From Eubacterium xylanophilum ATCC 35991 (GTDB lineage Bacteria; Bacillota; Clostridia; Lachnospirales; Lachnospiraceae): a DNA stretch of 64,000 bases. The stretch spans positions 248,001 through 312,000 of the forward strand of contig NZ_JAEB01000001.1 in the NCBI RefSeq assembly GCF_000518685.1. The letters run 5' to 3'. Positions 43,469 through 51,981 of this stretch are shown piece by piece (position 1 is the first letter of the stretch; the number at the start of each line of letters is the position of its first letter). The notes beneath the pieces were generated by a model, which saw only the letters and a program-made list of their open reading frames with translations, ran no database searches and was not told the DNA's origin. The translations under genes were made by a program, and so were the position numbers.

Positions 43469-44629
43469 ATGAGGAAAATAAGAATTTGTTTCTGCATGCT
43501 TCTAACATTGATAATGGGACTTGAAGGGATAGGATTTCCATACATATCCGTGGAGGCAGCAGCAACAACCGTAGTACAGATAAAAATTGGGGATACAAAT
43601 TTTCAGGCGTCTTTCAAGGATAATAAAACAACAAAGGCACTTTTAAAAAAATTTCCGGTCACTTATACGATGCCTGAATTGAATGGCAATGAAAAGTATA
43701 AGTATTTAAGTTATGAATTGCCTAAAAATGCGAAACAGGTAAAAACGATACACGCAGGAGATATCATGTTGTACGGAACGGATTGTATTGTGCTCTTTTA
43801 TAAGGATTTTAAGACTTCATACTCTTATACCCGTTTGGGAAGAATCACAGATCCGTCAGGACTTGAAAAAGCAGTTACAAAAGGGAAAATCAAAGTACAG
43901 TTTTCTATTCCGAAGAAAAAGATCAGATTGAACAAGAAAAAAATAACACTGACAAAAGGTAGTTCCTTTCAGCTGAAACTGATTGGTGGAAAAGCAAAAA
44001 AAGTGAAATGGAGCGTTCAGAATAAAAAGATTGCCACGGTAAAGAATGGCAGGATAAAGGCAAAAAAGAAGGGAAAAACGAGAATTGTAGCAACATATAG
44101 AAAGAAGAAATATGTCTGCAAATTGACGGTAACAGAAAAGAGTGCTGCGACAGCAAAACCGAAGGAAACAGCGGATGCAACAAAAGAACCAGTGCAGACG
44201 GAGGAACCGAAGGAGACACCGGGGATAACAGAAGAACCTGTGCAGACAGAAGAGCCGCAGGAAGAAGGTGAGTACATGATGAAAATGAAGATTGATGATG
44301 TTGAGGTTTCAGTAGCATGGGAAGATAATGAATCGGTAAGAGAACTGAAAAAAATAGCAGGAAATGGTGAGATCAAAATATCCATGTCTATGTATGGCGG
44401 TTTTGAACAGGTGGGATCGCTTGGAACGAACATCAGCAGACAGGATGTGCAGATGCGGACGGAACCCGGTGATATTGTACTTTATTCAGGAAATCAGATG
44501 GTAGTATTTTATGGATCGAATACATGGGCATATACAAGACTTGGAAAGATTCAGGGCTTGACAAACGAAGAACTTAAAAATCTGCTTGGAACCGGAAATG
44601 TAACGATAACGATATTTGCACATTCTTAA
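43469..44629 (+). CDS. secreted protein with two cyclophilin-like domains and an Ig-like domain
   Basis: 386 residues. Signal peptide about 1-30. A cyclophilin-like fold domain (about 33-150) has IKIGDTNFQASFKDNKTTKALLKKFP, ELNGNEKYKYL and DIMLYGTDCIVLFYKDF. A Lys-rich Big_2-type Ig-like domain (about 152-225) follows, then a Thr/Glu/Pro linker with repeated EEP units. A second, more diverged cyclophilin-like domain spans about 265-386 (MKIDDVEVSVAWEDNESVRELKK, DIVLYSGNQMVVFYG). Function of these domains outside cells is unknown. It is probably co-transcribed with the lipoprotein gene 14 nt downstream, which carries the same domain. Confidence 0.85.
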   Translation: MRKIRICFCMLLTLIMGLEGIGFPYISVEAAATTVVQIKIGDTNFQASFKDNKTTKALLKKFPVTYTMPELNGNEKYKYLSYELPKNAKQVKTIHAGDIMLYGTDCIVLFYKDFKTSYSYTRLGRITDPSGLEKAVTKGKIKVQFSIPKKKIRLNKKKITLTKGSSFQLKLIGGKAKKVKWSVQNKKIATVKNGRIKAKKKGKTRIVATYRKKKYVCKLTVTEKSAATAKPKETADATKEPVQTEEPKETPGITEEPVQTEEPQEEGEYMMKMKIDDVEVSVAWEDNESVRELKKIAGNGEIKISMSMYGGFEQVGSLGTNISRQDVQMRTEPGDIVLYSGNQMVVFYGSNTWAYTRLGKIQGLTNEELKNLLGTGNVTITIFAHS

Positions 44630-44643
44630 AGGGGGATAGATGC

Positions 44644-45162
44644 ATGTTAAAAAGGATTCTTTCATTCTTTACAATTACTATCTTGTGTCTCGGTATGGTA
44701 GGGTGTGGCTCAGAGGGAAATACTTCAAAAGAAAACAATACCGGCACAACATCTGAAAATTATGTAGAAGAAAAGGAAGGTACAGAAGCAGGAACGGATA
44801 ATCATACGATTATGGTTACGATTGGAGAGCAGAAATTTGAAGCGATATTAGAGGATAATAAAACAGCAGAAGAATTTAGTAATAAGCTGCCGGTTACTTT
44901 TGGCATGTCAGAATTGAATGGAAATGAAAAGTATTTTAATATGGATGTGAGCATCCATTCAGAACCGGAGCAGGTGGGAAAAATAGAGGAAGGGGATCTG
45001 ATGCTGTATGGATCGGATTGCGTGGTTCTTTTTTATGACAGTTTTTCTACCGGATATTCCTACACAAGGATAGGAAAGATAAAGGATGTTTCGGGGCTTC
45101 GTGAGGCAGTTGGAAAAGGGAATGTTACGGTTTCTTTTGAACATGAAAATAATAAAAAATAG
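44644..45162 (+). CDS. cyclophilin-like lipoprotein
   Basis: 172 residues. A lipobox-like GMVGC at about residues 17-21 ends a hydrophobic signal sequence, so the protein should be anchored at the outer face of the membrane. A Ser/Thr/Glu-rich spacer is followed by one cyclophilin-like domain (MVTIGEQKFEAILEDNKTAEEFSNKLP, ELNGNEKYFNM, DLMLYGSDCVVLFY), closely related to the first domain of the preceding gene. It pairs with that gene in one transcript. No isomerase activity can be assumed. Confidence 0.87.
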   Translation: MLKRILSFFTITILCLGMVGCGSEGNTSKENNTGTTSENYVEEKEGTEAGTDNHTIMVTIGEQKFEAILEDNKTAEEFSNKLPVTFGMSELNGNEKYFNMDVSIHSEPEQVGKIEEGDLMLYGSDCVVLFYDSFSTGYSYTRIGKIKDVSGLREAVGKGNVTVSFEHENNKK

Positions 45163-45205
45163 AAAATGGAGGGAACATATCTAATGAGAAGTGAAGGAGG
45201 ATACG

Positions 45206-45526
45206 ATGGCTTCAAGTAAAGATTATCTTGATTATATATTAGAGCAGCTTTCTGGTTTGGATGACATATCCTATAGAGCCATGATGGGAGAATACATTAT
45301 CTACTATCGCGGCAAAATAGTCGGCGGAATATATGATGACCGCTTTCTCGTCAAGCCAGTGAAGTCAGCAATGGCTATGATGCCGGATGCAAAGATGGAA
45401 CTGCCATATGAAGGAGCGAGAGAAATGCTGCTTGTAGACGATGTGGAGAACAGAGATTTTCTGAGCGAGTTACTAGAAACAATGTATGAAGAGCTGCCTG
45501 CTGCGAAGAAGAAAAGAAATAGATAA
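45206..45526 (+). CDS. TfoX N-terminal domain family protein
   Basis: About 106 residues from the ATG at 45206, which has AAGGAGG upstream (the frame opens at 45191). SYRAMMGEYIIYYRGKIVGGIYDDRFLVKPV is typical of stand-alone TfoX_N proteins. The C-terminus is Lys/Arg-rich. In Proteobacteria TfoX regulates competence; stand-alone domains in Firmicutes have no established role. It follows the lipoprotein gene in the same direction. Confidence 0.85.
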   Translation: MASSKDYLDYILEQLSGLDDISYRAMMGEYIIYYRGKIVGGIYDDRFLVKPVKSAMAMMPDAKMELPYEGAREMLLVDDVENRDFLSELLETMYEELPAAKKKRNR

Positions 45527-45620
45527 AGATAAAGATAAAGAGCAACAGAGCGTTGCTTGTTGTCTTGCTGTAGATATGTGATAATAGAATCAAACCTATC
45601 AAAGAAAGGAGATCTGCTCT

Positions 45621-46064
45621 ATGGAAATCAAAGATATACTGAAAACTCTTAGAGAAGAAAAGGGGCTTACGCAGGACGAGTTGGCAGAACACGTCATGGT
45701 AACAAGACAGGCAGTGAGTCGCTGGGAGACTGGAGAGACACAACCAAATACAGATACACTTAAGTTGTTGTCAAAGGAATACAATGTTTCGATCAATACA
45801 CTTCTTGGCAGTCCAAGACTGCTTGTATGCCAGTGCTGTGGAATGCCACTGAATGATGATGATATGATCAGCAAAGAACCGGATGGAACCCTAAACGAAG
45901 ATTACTGTAAATGGTGCTATACAGAAGGTGAATTTGCTTACAAATCAAGAGATACGTTAATTGATTATCTGATCGGTCACATGCCGAATCCGGATAATTT
46001 GTCGGAAGATGAAAGGCGAGTACAATACGACGGATATCTTTTACAGCTTAAGCATTGGAGATAA
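45621..46064 (+). CDS. XRE-family regulator with C-terminal zinc ribbon
   Basis: 147 residues. The N-terminal helix-turn-helix (about 4-60) has LREEKGLTQDELAEHVMVTRQAVSRWETGE. A C-terminal domain of the putative zinc-ribbon type has CQCCGMPLNDDDM and CKWCYTEGEF. It probably acts as a DNA-binding regulator. GGAG lies well before the ATG. A weak promoter (TTGTCT, 16 nt, TAATAG, 45560-45587) precedes it. Confidence 0.88.
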   Translation: MEIKDILKTLREEKGLTQDELAEHVMVTRQAVSRWETGETQPNTDTLKLLSKEYNVSINTLLGSPRLLVCQCCGMPLNDDDMISKEPDGTLNEDYCKWCYTEGEFAYKSRDTLIDYLIGHMPNPDNLSEDERRVQYDGYLLQLKHWR

Positions 46065-46283
46065 ATATAAGACAGACGGAAGCTTCTCACTACATATTAT
46101 GGTGGTGGGGAGTTTTTTTTGTGCCTTATCAATCTCTGAGATGGCAGCAGGTTGCTTCTTTATGGTATTGGAATTAACACATACTCACATGAAATTAAAT
46201 TATGATGTTCTCAAATGATTGCGTTTTATTACTTGTAATGCTATAATAATGCCGTATATATGCTTATTTGAGAGGTGATAATT

Positions 46284-46700
46284 ATGCAAGCATATGCAGA
46301 AGCGTATTTGAGCGATGTAGTTGAGAATCAAGGCAAATTATTTGATATGGTCGCACAGGATTATCCAGATAAAGATACCAAAGATTTTATTAGTGTCTAT
46401 ATGTTAAGTAAAACTCGAAAGTGTATTGATGAAGGAAAGGCATATGTAAATACAATGGATGCAAAAGAACTCTTGAAGTATTTTACAAGTACTGAGAATT
46501 ATGCATTAAAGACAGGAAAAGCTATCGAGGGATTTGCACCGAACTGGATTGGTGAGTTTTATGCTTATTATCAGTGGTATTATGATATTCCGAGTGCGAA
46601 AATAATAAAAAAAATCCCTGTAGACTTTCTCATGAAGGCGTATCTTGGTCTTCGTGATTTGGAACTAGACCTAGCAGTTAAAAAGGTGGGTAAAGTTTGA
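46284..46700 (+). CDS. hypothetical helical protein
   Basis: About 138 residues starting at the ATG at 46284 (GAGAGG upstream; an in-frame GTG at 46275 is less likely). The protein is soluble, mostly helical and rich in Tyr, Lys and Asp (FAPNWIGEFYAYYQWYYDIPSAKIIKKIP). It resembles small proteins found next to XRE regulators in toxin-antitoxin-like or abortive loci, but I cannot name a family. An unrelated-looking 190-nt gap separates it from the next XRE gene. Confidence 0.7.
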   Translation: MQAYAEAYLSDVVENQGKLFDMVAQDYPDKDTKDFISVYMLSKTRKCIDEGKAYVNTMDAKELLKYFTSTENYALKTGKAIEGFAPNWIGEFYAYYQWYYDIPSAKIIKKIPVDFLMKAYLGLRDLELDLAVKKVGKV

Positions 46701-46893
46701 TACATGAACATTCGGGTAGCACTGATTGAGTCTTGTAGATGGATGATTTTATGCCTGGAAACCGCGGGAATATGCCCTGTTACGGAGAGTAACATCACTG
46801 TTACATTACGTTTCTTTACTGTCACTAAGATTTTTGGGTATGATGAGACTATAAAAAACGTTTTAGAACGAAAACTAAAAGGAGGTCATCATC

Positions 46894-47469
46894 ATGACAT
46901 TTGGAGAAAAATTAAAAGAAGCAAGAAAAGAAGCTGGATTATCTCAGGAGCAGTTTGCTGAGAAGATGAGCATATCCAGATCGGCGGTAGCAAAGTGGGA
47001 ATCTGGCAGAGGTTTACCGGATGTAAACAATCTGAAGGTTATGGCACAGTTGCTTGACGTCAGTGTAGATTATCTTTTGGACGAGGATAAAAAGCTCAGC
47101 TTTAACGAGGTGAAAGAAGCTATTGACCTTGATTCCTTTGAAATAACAGGCAAATGCAGGAGTAAAATGGACGCAGCATGTTACTCCAAATTTAAGAGAG
47201 CTGATGCAATATATCCTCTTATTTGCAGAAAAAGAATGAGCAAGGCAGAATGGCTCGTGGATTTTATAGTAGGACCCGGAATTATTCAGGGTGCTGATTA
47301 TTTGAATGGTGCTTCAGCGTATTATCTTGTAGAAACAGGGGGTAAGCAGTTTTTGGTTAAGGTAGTATCTGATTTTATTATTACAAGCGAATTGACTAGC
47401 AAAGTAGATCCGAGGAAATTTGAACTTGGAAATCATTTATTCAAAAAAGCCCCATATCAGCTAATCTGA
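46894..47469 (+). CDS. XRE-family transcriptional regulator
   Basis: 191 residues. The N-terminal HTH_3 domain (about 1-62) reads LKEARKEAGLSQEQFAEKMSISRSAVAKWESGRGLPDV. The C-terminal 130 residues carry no motif I recognise; they contain DAIYPLICRKRMSKAEWLVDFIVGPGI and could be a ligand-sensing or effector part. AAAGGAGG precedes the ATG. A possible promoter (TTACTG, 17 nt, TATGAT, 46816-46844) is upstream. Confidence 0.85.
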   Translation: MTFGEKLKEARKEAGLSQEQFAEKMSISRSAVAKWESGRGLPDVNNLKVMAQLLDVSVDYLLDEDKKLSFNEVKEAIDLDSFEITGKCRSKMDAACYSKFKRADAIYPLICRKRMSKAEWLVDFIVGPGIIQGADYLNGASAYYLVETGGKQFLVKVVSDFIITSELTSKVDPRKFELGNHLFKKAPYQLI

Positions 47470-47511
47470 CATCAAACAATTCCTTTGGGATTACCTGCTG
47501 TCTGATTCCAC

Positions 47512-48399
47512 TTATAACGGGAAAGCAATTGCCTCATCATATAGTTTCTTTAGTGTTCCGATGAAATCATGCAAACTTTTCCTGTTGTCAGTTTTATGAG
47601 TGCAGAGTACGCAGTCAAAGGTTTTTTTACACTCATAAGGAATCCAAGCAAACTGTCCACTATGATCATTTAGAAAACCTGGAGCAAGGCATATGCCGCG
47701 ACCGGCAGCAACGTTGGTTAGGGTAGTTTCATGATCGGGGCTGTTGAAATATGAAATCTTACCTGAAGACATAAGATTTTGCTGGACAGAGCGCAGAAGT
47801 GCTGGAGATCCCCCGCCTACCATAAGGGTTCTTCCGTATATATCCTCTTGAGTAATGATGTTTTTGGTGGCAAGAGGGTCATTCTTGTCTGTAATTAAAT
47901 ATATATGACTTTTGAACAGCTCGTGGACAATAGTACCTGCGAGCTGTTTTGTATGTTCTTTCAAAGTAAAGAGTATATCAGCTTCATTTTTCAGGAATGA
48001 GTCCATACCACCTTCGTATTGGAATTTTGGAGTGATTTGCACGTGGGATTGGCTTTTCTCAAAGATACGGATAGCTTCAGGAAGAAAATATATAGCTTGT
48101 CTTACCATAAGGCTTATGCTTATATTGTCACTGTATCTGGCGCTGAAGTTTTGTCCTTGCTCGATGGCACGTTTCATATCATCACGCATATTTACAAGAA
48201 AACTTACAAATTGCTGACCTGCAGGGGTAAGAGTTGCACCTTTGCCATTTCTCTCAAAAATTTGAAATCCCACTTCTTTCTCTAAAAGCTTAATCTGATA
48301 GGAAAAGGTGGGCTGGCTTACAAACATATTCTCCGAGCCCCTTGAAAAATTTTGAGTTTTTGCAAGTTCGATACAATAATCTATTTGTTTTGTAGTCAT
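47512..48399 (-). CDS. LysR-family transcriptional regulator
   Basis: About 295 residues from the ATG at 48399 with GGAGG upstream; the frame opens at a TTG at 48411. The N-terminal winged helix has CIELAKTQNFSRGSENMFVSQPTFSYQIKLLEKEVGFQIFER. The C-terminal LysR substrate-binding domain follows. It is divergent from the CMD-cupin gene, so it is the probable regulator of that gene. A palindrome TTATTTA-N5-TAAATAA lies just upstream of its start. Confidence 0.92.
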   Translation of the reverse strand: MTTKQIDYCIELAKTQNFSRGSENMFVSQPTFSYQIKLLEKEVGFQIFERNGKGATLTPAGQQFVSFLVNMRDDMKRAIEQGQNFSARYSDNISISLMVRQAIYFLPEAIRIFEKSQSHVQITPKFQYEGGMDSFLKNEADILFTLKEHTKQLAGTIVHELFKSHIYLITDKNDPLATKNIITQEDIYGRTLMVGGGSPALLRSVQQNLMSSGKISYFNSPDHETTLTNVAAGRGICLAPGFLNDHSGQFAWIPYECKKTFDCVLCTHKTDNRKSLHDFIGTLKKLYDEAIAFPL

Positions 48400-48420
48400 A
48401 GTATCCTCCAATTATATAAA

Positions 48421-48439
48421 TTATTTAAAAATTAAATAA
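48421..48439. promoter_or_regulatory. candidate LysR operator
   Basis: TTATTTA (48421-48427), 5 nt, TAAATAA (48433-48439), 22 nt upstream of the lysR start, in the 260-bp divergent region. The rest of that region is AT-rich without a clear promoter. Confidence 0.4.
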
Positions 48440-48659
48440 GGTATTTAAGCTTTCTATTGGACATTTTACACCATTTATGTGAAAATGTAAATAGAAAAAT
48501 AATCTGCAATGTATATATAGTATCAGAGCAAATGGAATAAGCACATAAAAGATAAAGAACTTCCTGGCACATATTGATAAAGTGTCAGAAGAGTGGTAGA
48601 ATCAAATAAATATGTATGGTCTACAAGGGGCCGGAAAATAAGAAAGTGAGGGAAAGGTA

Positions 48660-49415
48660 ATGAGTGAAAAAATAGTACAGACAGCAGGAAGAGAGCAATT
48701 GGGGAAGTTTGCGCCGATGTTTGCACATCTCAACGATGATATTCTTTTCGGCGAGGTATGGAATGAGGAAGCAATTGATGTAAAGACAAAATGCATTATT
48801 ACAGTAGTTTCGCTTATGGCATCAGGTATCACAGATTCTTCTTTAATTTATCATCTTCAGAATGCTAAGGCTCACGGAGTTACAAAGGAAGAGATTGCTG
48901 CAATCATAACTCATGCAACTATGTACGTTGGCTGGCCAAAAGGTTGGGCAGTATTTCGTCTGGCAAAGGATGTATGGAATGAAGACATTCCTGAAATCAC
49001 AGAAAAGGACAGATATCAGAATACGATTTTTTTTCCTATCGGAGATCCAAATCCTTACGCGAAGTTCTTTGTAGGGCAGAGCTATCTTGCAACTGTGTCT
49101 ACTGAACAGGTTCCGGTTTTCAATGTGACTTTTGAACCTGGGTGCCGCAACAATTGGCATATTCATCATGCGAAAAGTGGCGGCGGTCAGATGCTGATTT
49201 GCATAGGCGGAAGAGGGTATTATCAGGAGTGGGGTAAAGATGCGGTAGAGATGACGCCGGGAAAAGTTATAAATATTCCTGCGGAAGTAAAAAACTGGCA
49301 CGGAGCGGCTTCTGATGCGTGGTTCTCGCATCTTGCAATAGAGGTTGCCGGTGAAGAAACAAGTAATGAATGGTTAGAATCTGTATCAGATGAAGATTAT
49401 GATAAGTTGTCATAA
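48660..49415 (+). CDS. carboxymuconolactone decarboxylase-like / cupin fusion protein
   Basis: 251 residues. The N-terminal half (about 1-105) is a CMD-family fold (FAPMFAHLNDDILFGEVW, AKAHGVTKEEIAAIITHATMYVGWPKGW). The C-terminal half (about 125-240) is a cupin: VFNVTFEPGCRNNWHIHHAKSGGGQML and the second box VINIPAEVKNWHGAASDAWF. The place of the CxxxH redox motif of CMD proteins reads TDSSLIYH, so a cysteine-based peroxidase-type reaction looks lost. Such fusions near LysR and flavodoxin genes are common in Clostridia. Substrate unknown. Confidence 0.87.
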   Translation: MSEKIVQTAGREQLGKFAPMFAHLNDDILFGEVWNEEAIDVKTKCIITVVSLMASGITDSSLIYHLQNAKAHGVTKEEIAAIITHATMYVGWPKGWAVFRLAKDVWNEDIPEITEKDRYQNTIFFPIGDPNPYAKFFVGQSYLATVSTEQVPVFNVTFEPGCRNNWHIHHAKSGGGQMLICIGGRGYYQEWGKDAVEMTPGKVINIPAEVKNWHGAASDAWFSHLAIEVAGEETSNEWLESVSDEDYDKLS

Positions 49416-49439
49416 TTCACCAATAGGGGGAAAGAAAAT

Positions 49440-50222
49440 ATGATGAGAAAGATATTGGTACCGGGAACATTTATACTGACATTGGGATTTGTGGTATGTT
49501 TGTTGATTTCCACGGCAGATAATGTTGCATTTGCCGCTGAGACCAGACTCTCGGCAAAGCAAGTTATGCTAAAAAAGGGACAAACATTTAAACTAAAATA
49601 TAAGAAAGCAAAGAAGGTAAAATGGACATCTTCCAAAAAAGAAGTAGCTACAGTGAAAAATGGCAAAATAACTGCGAAAAAACCTGGTAAGACAACCATA
49701 ATTGCCCAAAATGGTAAGAAGAAATATCGATGTACTGTGACTGTAACTAGTGGAAAAAGAAAAGTTCTTGTTTTATATTTTTCGGCAACAGGTACCACGA
49801 AAGCTGTTGCGAATAAGGTGGCTAAGGCAGCAGGAGCTGACATTGTGAGATTGGTTCCTCGAAAAACATATACTTCTGCTGATTTAAATTACAACAGTGA
49901 TTGTAGGGCAAATAGTGAGCAGAACAATAATTCAAAGCCTGCTATAGCAACAACGATAAGGAATATAGCGCAATATGATGAGATTTTTATCGGATATCCG
50001 ATTTGGCATGGTAAAGAACCTGGTGTGATACGAACATTTCTTTCTAAAACTAAGCTTAAAGGAAAAAATATAATACCTTTCTGTACATCCGGAGGAAGCG
50101 GTATTTCTGGTAGTATTGCCCACATAAAGGAGTTTGCCAAAGGTGCAAGTGTGAAAGCTGGCAGGGATTTGACAGATGATTCGGATACGAAAATTAAAGA
50201 ATGGGTTAGTCCGTTATTATAA
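49440..50222 (+). CDS. secreted Ig-like / flavodoxin protein
   Basis: 260 residues. A hydrophobic signal segment (about 5-29, cleavage possible after FAA) precedes a Lys-rich Big_2 Ig-like domain (about 33-100). The C-terminal 160 residues are a flavodoxin fold with the FMN phosphate-binding loop YFSATGTTKAVANKVA and IGYPIWHGKEPGVIRTFL and CTSGGSGISGS around the flavin. A flavodoxin with a signal peptide would work outside the cell or at the membrane face, which is unusual. It follows the CMD-cupin gene by 24 nt. Confidence 0.87.
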   Translation: MMRKILVPGTFILTLGFVVCLLISTADNVAFAAETRLSAKQVMLKKGQTFKLKYKKAKKVKWTSSKKEVATVKNGKITAKKPGKTTIIAQNGKKKYRCTVTVTSGKRKVLVLYFSATGTTKAVANKVAKAAGADIVRLVPRKTYTSADLNYNSDCRANSEQNNNSKPAIATTIRNIAQYDEIFIGYPIWHGKEPGVIRTFLSKTKLKGKNIIPFCTSGGSGISGSIAHIKEFAKGASVKAGRDLTDDSDTKIKEWVSPLL

Positions 50223-50276
50223 TTCATGATATAATGTTGCCATTTGAGAAAAGGACAAAAACTAGGAAATCATATA

Positions 50277-50305
50277 TTTACATTAGAACAAACATGTGTT
50301 ATACT
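50277..50305 (+). promoter_or_regulatory. promoter of the SCIFF peptide gene
   Basis: TTTACA (50277-50282), a 17-nt spacer and TATACT (50300-50305), 40 nt before the peptide start. Confidence 0.6.
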
Positions 50306-50345
50306 GTGATAGAATATAAAAAAAAATCTAGGAAGGGGACAAACC

Positions 50346-50489
50346 ATGAAAAGAATTAAGACTATCACTTCAAAGAACTTGAAAGACACAGTTAAGACTG
50401 GTGGATGTGGTGAGTGCCAGACTTCTTGTCAGTCTGCATGCAAGACATCTTGTACAGTTGGTAACCAGACTTGCGAACACAGCAAATAA
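50346..50489 (+). CDS. SCIFF ranthipeptide precursor (six cysteines in forty-five)
   Basis: A 47-residue gene too short for usual ORF tables. The protein begins MKRIKTITSKNLKD and has six cysteines at 21, 24, 28, 32, 36 and 43 (GGCGECQTSC...CEHSK), which is the SCIFF pattern. The radical SAM enzyme encoded 108 nt downstream is the expected maturase, which in studied examples forms thioether cross-links between Cys and a neighbouring side chain. AGGAAGGGG lies before the ATG. A hairpin follows the gene, which could set the ratio of precursor to enzyme. SCIFF loci are nearly universal in Clostridia; their role is not settled. Confidence 0.96.
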   Translation: MKRIKTITSKNLKDTVKTGGCGECQTSCQSACKTSCTVGNQTCEHSK

Positions 50490-50514
50490 TCTTGGTTTTA
50501 TATAACTTGATTTG

Positions 50515-50556
50515 AAGGGCTGGCTGAACAGTCATGAGTTCAGCGAGGTCCTTTTT
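50515..50556 (+). terminator. attenuator-type hairpin between SCIFF and its maturase
   Basis: GCTGAAC (50523-50529), loop, GTTCAGC (50538-50544), with partial extension GGGCT/AGGTCC at the base, followed by TTTTT. It should terminate part of the transcription and leave the maturase at a lower level. Confidence 0.7.
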
Positions 50557-50597
50557 GTGTCGTTTTGAGATAAGAAGATTAGGATGAGGTAGAAATA

Positions 50598-51971
50598 ATG
50601 ATTCATTGTTATAAATTTAACGGTGATAACATAGTAATGGACGTGAACAGTGGCTCTGTTCATGTTGTTGACGATGTTGCATATGACGTTATAGAGCGCT
50701 ATGAGGGGGAATCCAGAGAAGATATTGTCAAATATGTAAGAGGAAAATATTCCGAAAGTGAGATTTCTGACCAAGAGCTGGATGAGCTGTTCGATGACAT
50801 CGAATCACTCAAGGCGGAAGGTACACTTTTTACAGAGGATACTTATAAAGAAGGGGTTCTAGATTTTAAGGCAAGAAAAACTGTTGTAAAGGCGCTATGC
50901 CTTCATATTGCGCATGCATGCAACCTTTCATGTAGATATTGCTTTGCCGGAGAAGGAGAGTATAAGGGAGACAGATCTCTTATGAGTTATGAGACCGGCA
51001 AGAAAGCCCTTGATTTTCTTGTTGCAAACTCAGGAAGTCGAGTTAATTTGGAAGTGGATTTCTTTGGTGGAGAGCCATTGATGAATTTTGATGTTGTCAA
51101 ACAATTGGTAGAATACGGAAGAAGTCTCGAAGAAAAGCACAATAAGAATTTTAGATTTACCCTTACTACTAACGGTATGCTCTTAAATGATGACATTATA
51201 GAATTTGTCAACAAAGAGATGGATAATGTGGTACTTAGTATCGATGGAAGAAGAGAAATACATGATTATATGAGACCAGACAAGGCGGGAAATGGAAGTT
51301 ATGACAAGATTCTTCCTTGGTTTAAGAAGGTTGCAGAGAGTAGAAATCAGACGAGATACTATGTCAGAGGAACATTTACAAGACACAATCTGGATTTTGT
51401 GAAGGATGTTTTGCATTTGGCAGATTTGGGATTTGAGCAGGTTTCAGTCGAACCGGTTGTGGCAGATCCATCAGAGGATTATGCTATTAGGGAAGAGGAC
51501 TTGCCGACTATCTTCAAAGGATATGAGGAACTGGCCACAGAGATGCTCAGACGCGAGAAAGAGGGAAGAGGCTTTACGTTCTTCCACTATATGATTGATC
51601 TGACTGGCGGACCTTGTGTATACAAGAGACTTTCAGGATGTGGCTCGGGAACGGAATATTTGTCTGTGACACCATGGGGTGACTTGTATCCATGTCATCA
51701 ATTTGTGGGAAATGAAGAATTTCTCCTGGGAAATGTCGATGATGGGATACAAAATGTCGATATAGTAAATGAGTTTAAGTTGTGTAATGTTTATGCGAAG
51801 AAAGAATGTAGAGATTGCTTTGCGAAGTTTTACTGTAGCGGTGGATGCGCGGCCAATGCGTATAACACTCATCAGGATATTAACAAACCATATGAGATAG
51901 GATGCGAATTGCAGAGAAAGAGAACAGAGTGTGCTATCTGGATTAAGGCAAAGCAGGCAGAAGAGAATTAA
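50598..51971 (+). CDS. SCIFF radical SAM maturase
   Basis: 457 residues. An N-terminal peptide-recognition-like region (about 1-90) precedes the radical SAM core with Cys108, Cys112 and Cys115 in CNLSCRYCFAG, then DFFGGEPL and VVLSIDGRREIHD. The C-terminal SPASM-type region has several cysteines (GSGTEYLSVTPWGDLYPCHQF, CRDCFAKFYCSGGCAAN) that bind further 4Fe-4S clusters. With the neighbouring peptide it makes the thioether-bridged SCIFF product. The gene stops 10 nt before the mbl/mreB start and may read through into it. Confidence 0.95.
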   Translation: MIHCYKFNGDNIVMDVNSGSVHVVDDVAYDVIERYEGESREDIVKYVRGKYSESEISDQELDELFDDIESLKAEGTLFTEDTYKEGVLDFKARKTVVKALCLHIAHACNLSCRYCFAGEGEYKGDRSLMSYETGKKALDFLVANSGSRVNLEVDFFGGEPLMNFDVVKQLVEYGRSLEEKHNKNFRFTLTTNGMLLNDDIIEFVNKEMDNVVLSIDGRREIHDYMRPDKAGNGSYDKILPWFKKVAESRNQTRYYVRGTFTRHNLDFVKDVLHLADLGFEQVSVEPVVADPSEDYAIREEDLPTIFKGYEELATEMLRREKEGRGFTFFHYMIDLTGGPCVYKRLSGCGSGTEYLSVTPWGDLYPCHQFVGNEEFLLGNVDDGIQNVDIVNEFKLCNVYAKKECRDCFAKFYCSGGCAANAYNTHQDINKPYEIGCELQRKRTECAIWIKAKQAEEN

Positions 51972-51981
51972 GGAGGCCGAG

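Noticed and set aside
46009-46218. 69-codon frame after the zinc-ribbon regulator
   Set aside because: It overlaps the end of the regulator gene out of frame, lacks a ribosome binding site and shows no domain.
46704-46961. 85-codon frame running into the second XRE gene
   Set aside because: It overlaps the start of the XRE gene in another frame, has no ribosome binding site and no recognisable motif.
41754-50340. Genomic island or prophage covering the accessory stretch
   Set aside because: Mixed small genes and repeats suggest accessory content, but no integrase, attachment-site pair, phage gene or tRNA boundary was seen, so I do not call an island.
51931-51981. Longer start for the mbl/mreB gene inside the maturase gene
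   Set aside because: The extra 17 residues overlap the maturase coding region and do not look like an MreB N-terminus, while the ATG at 51982 has AGGAGG and the usual MDIGIDLG start.
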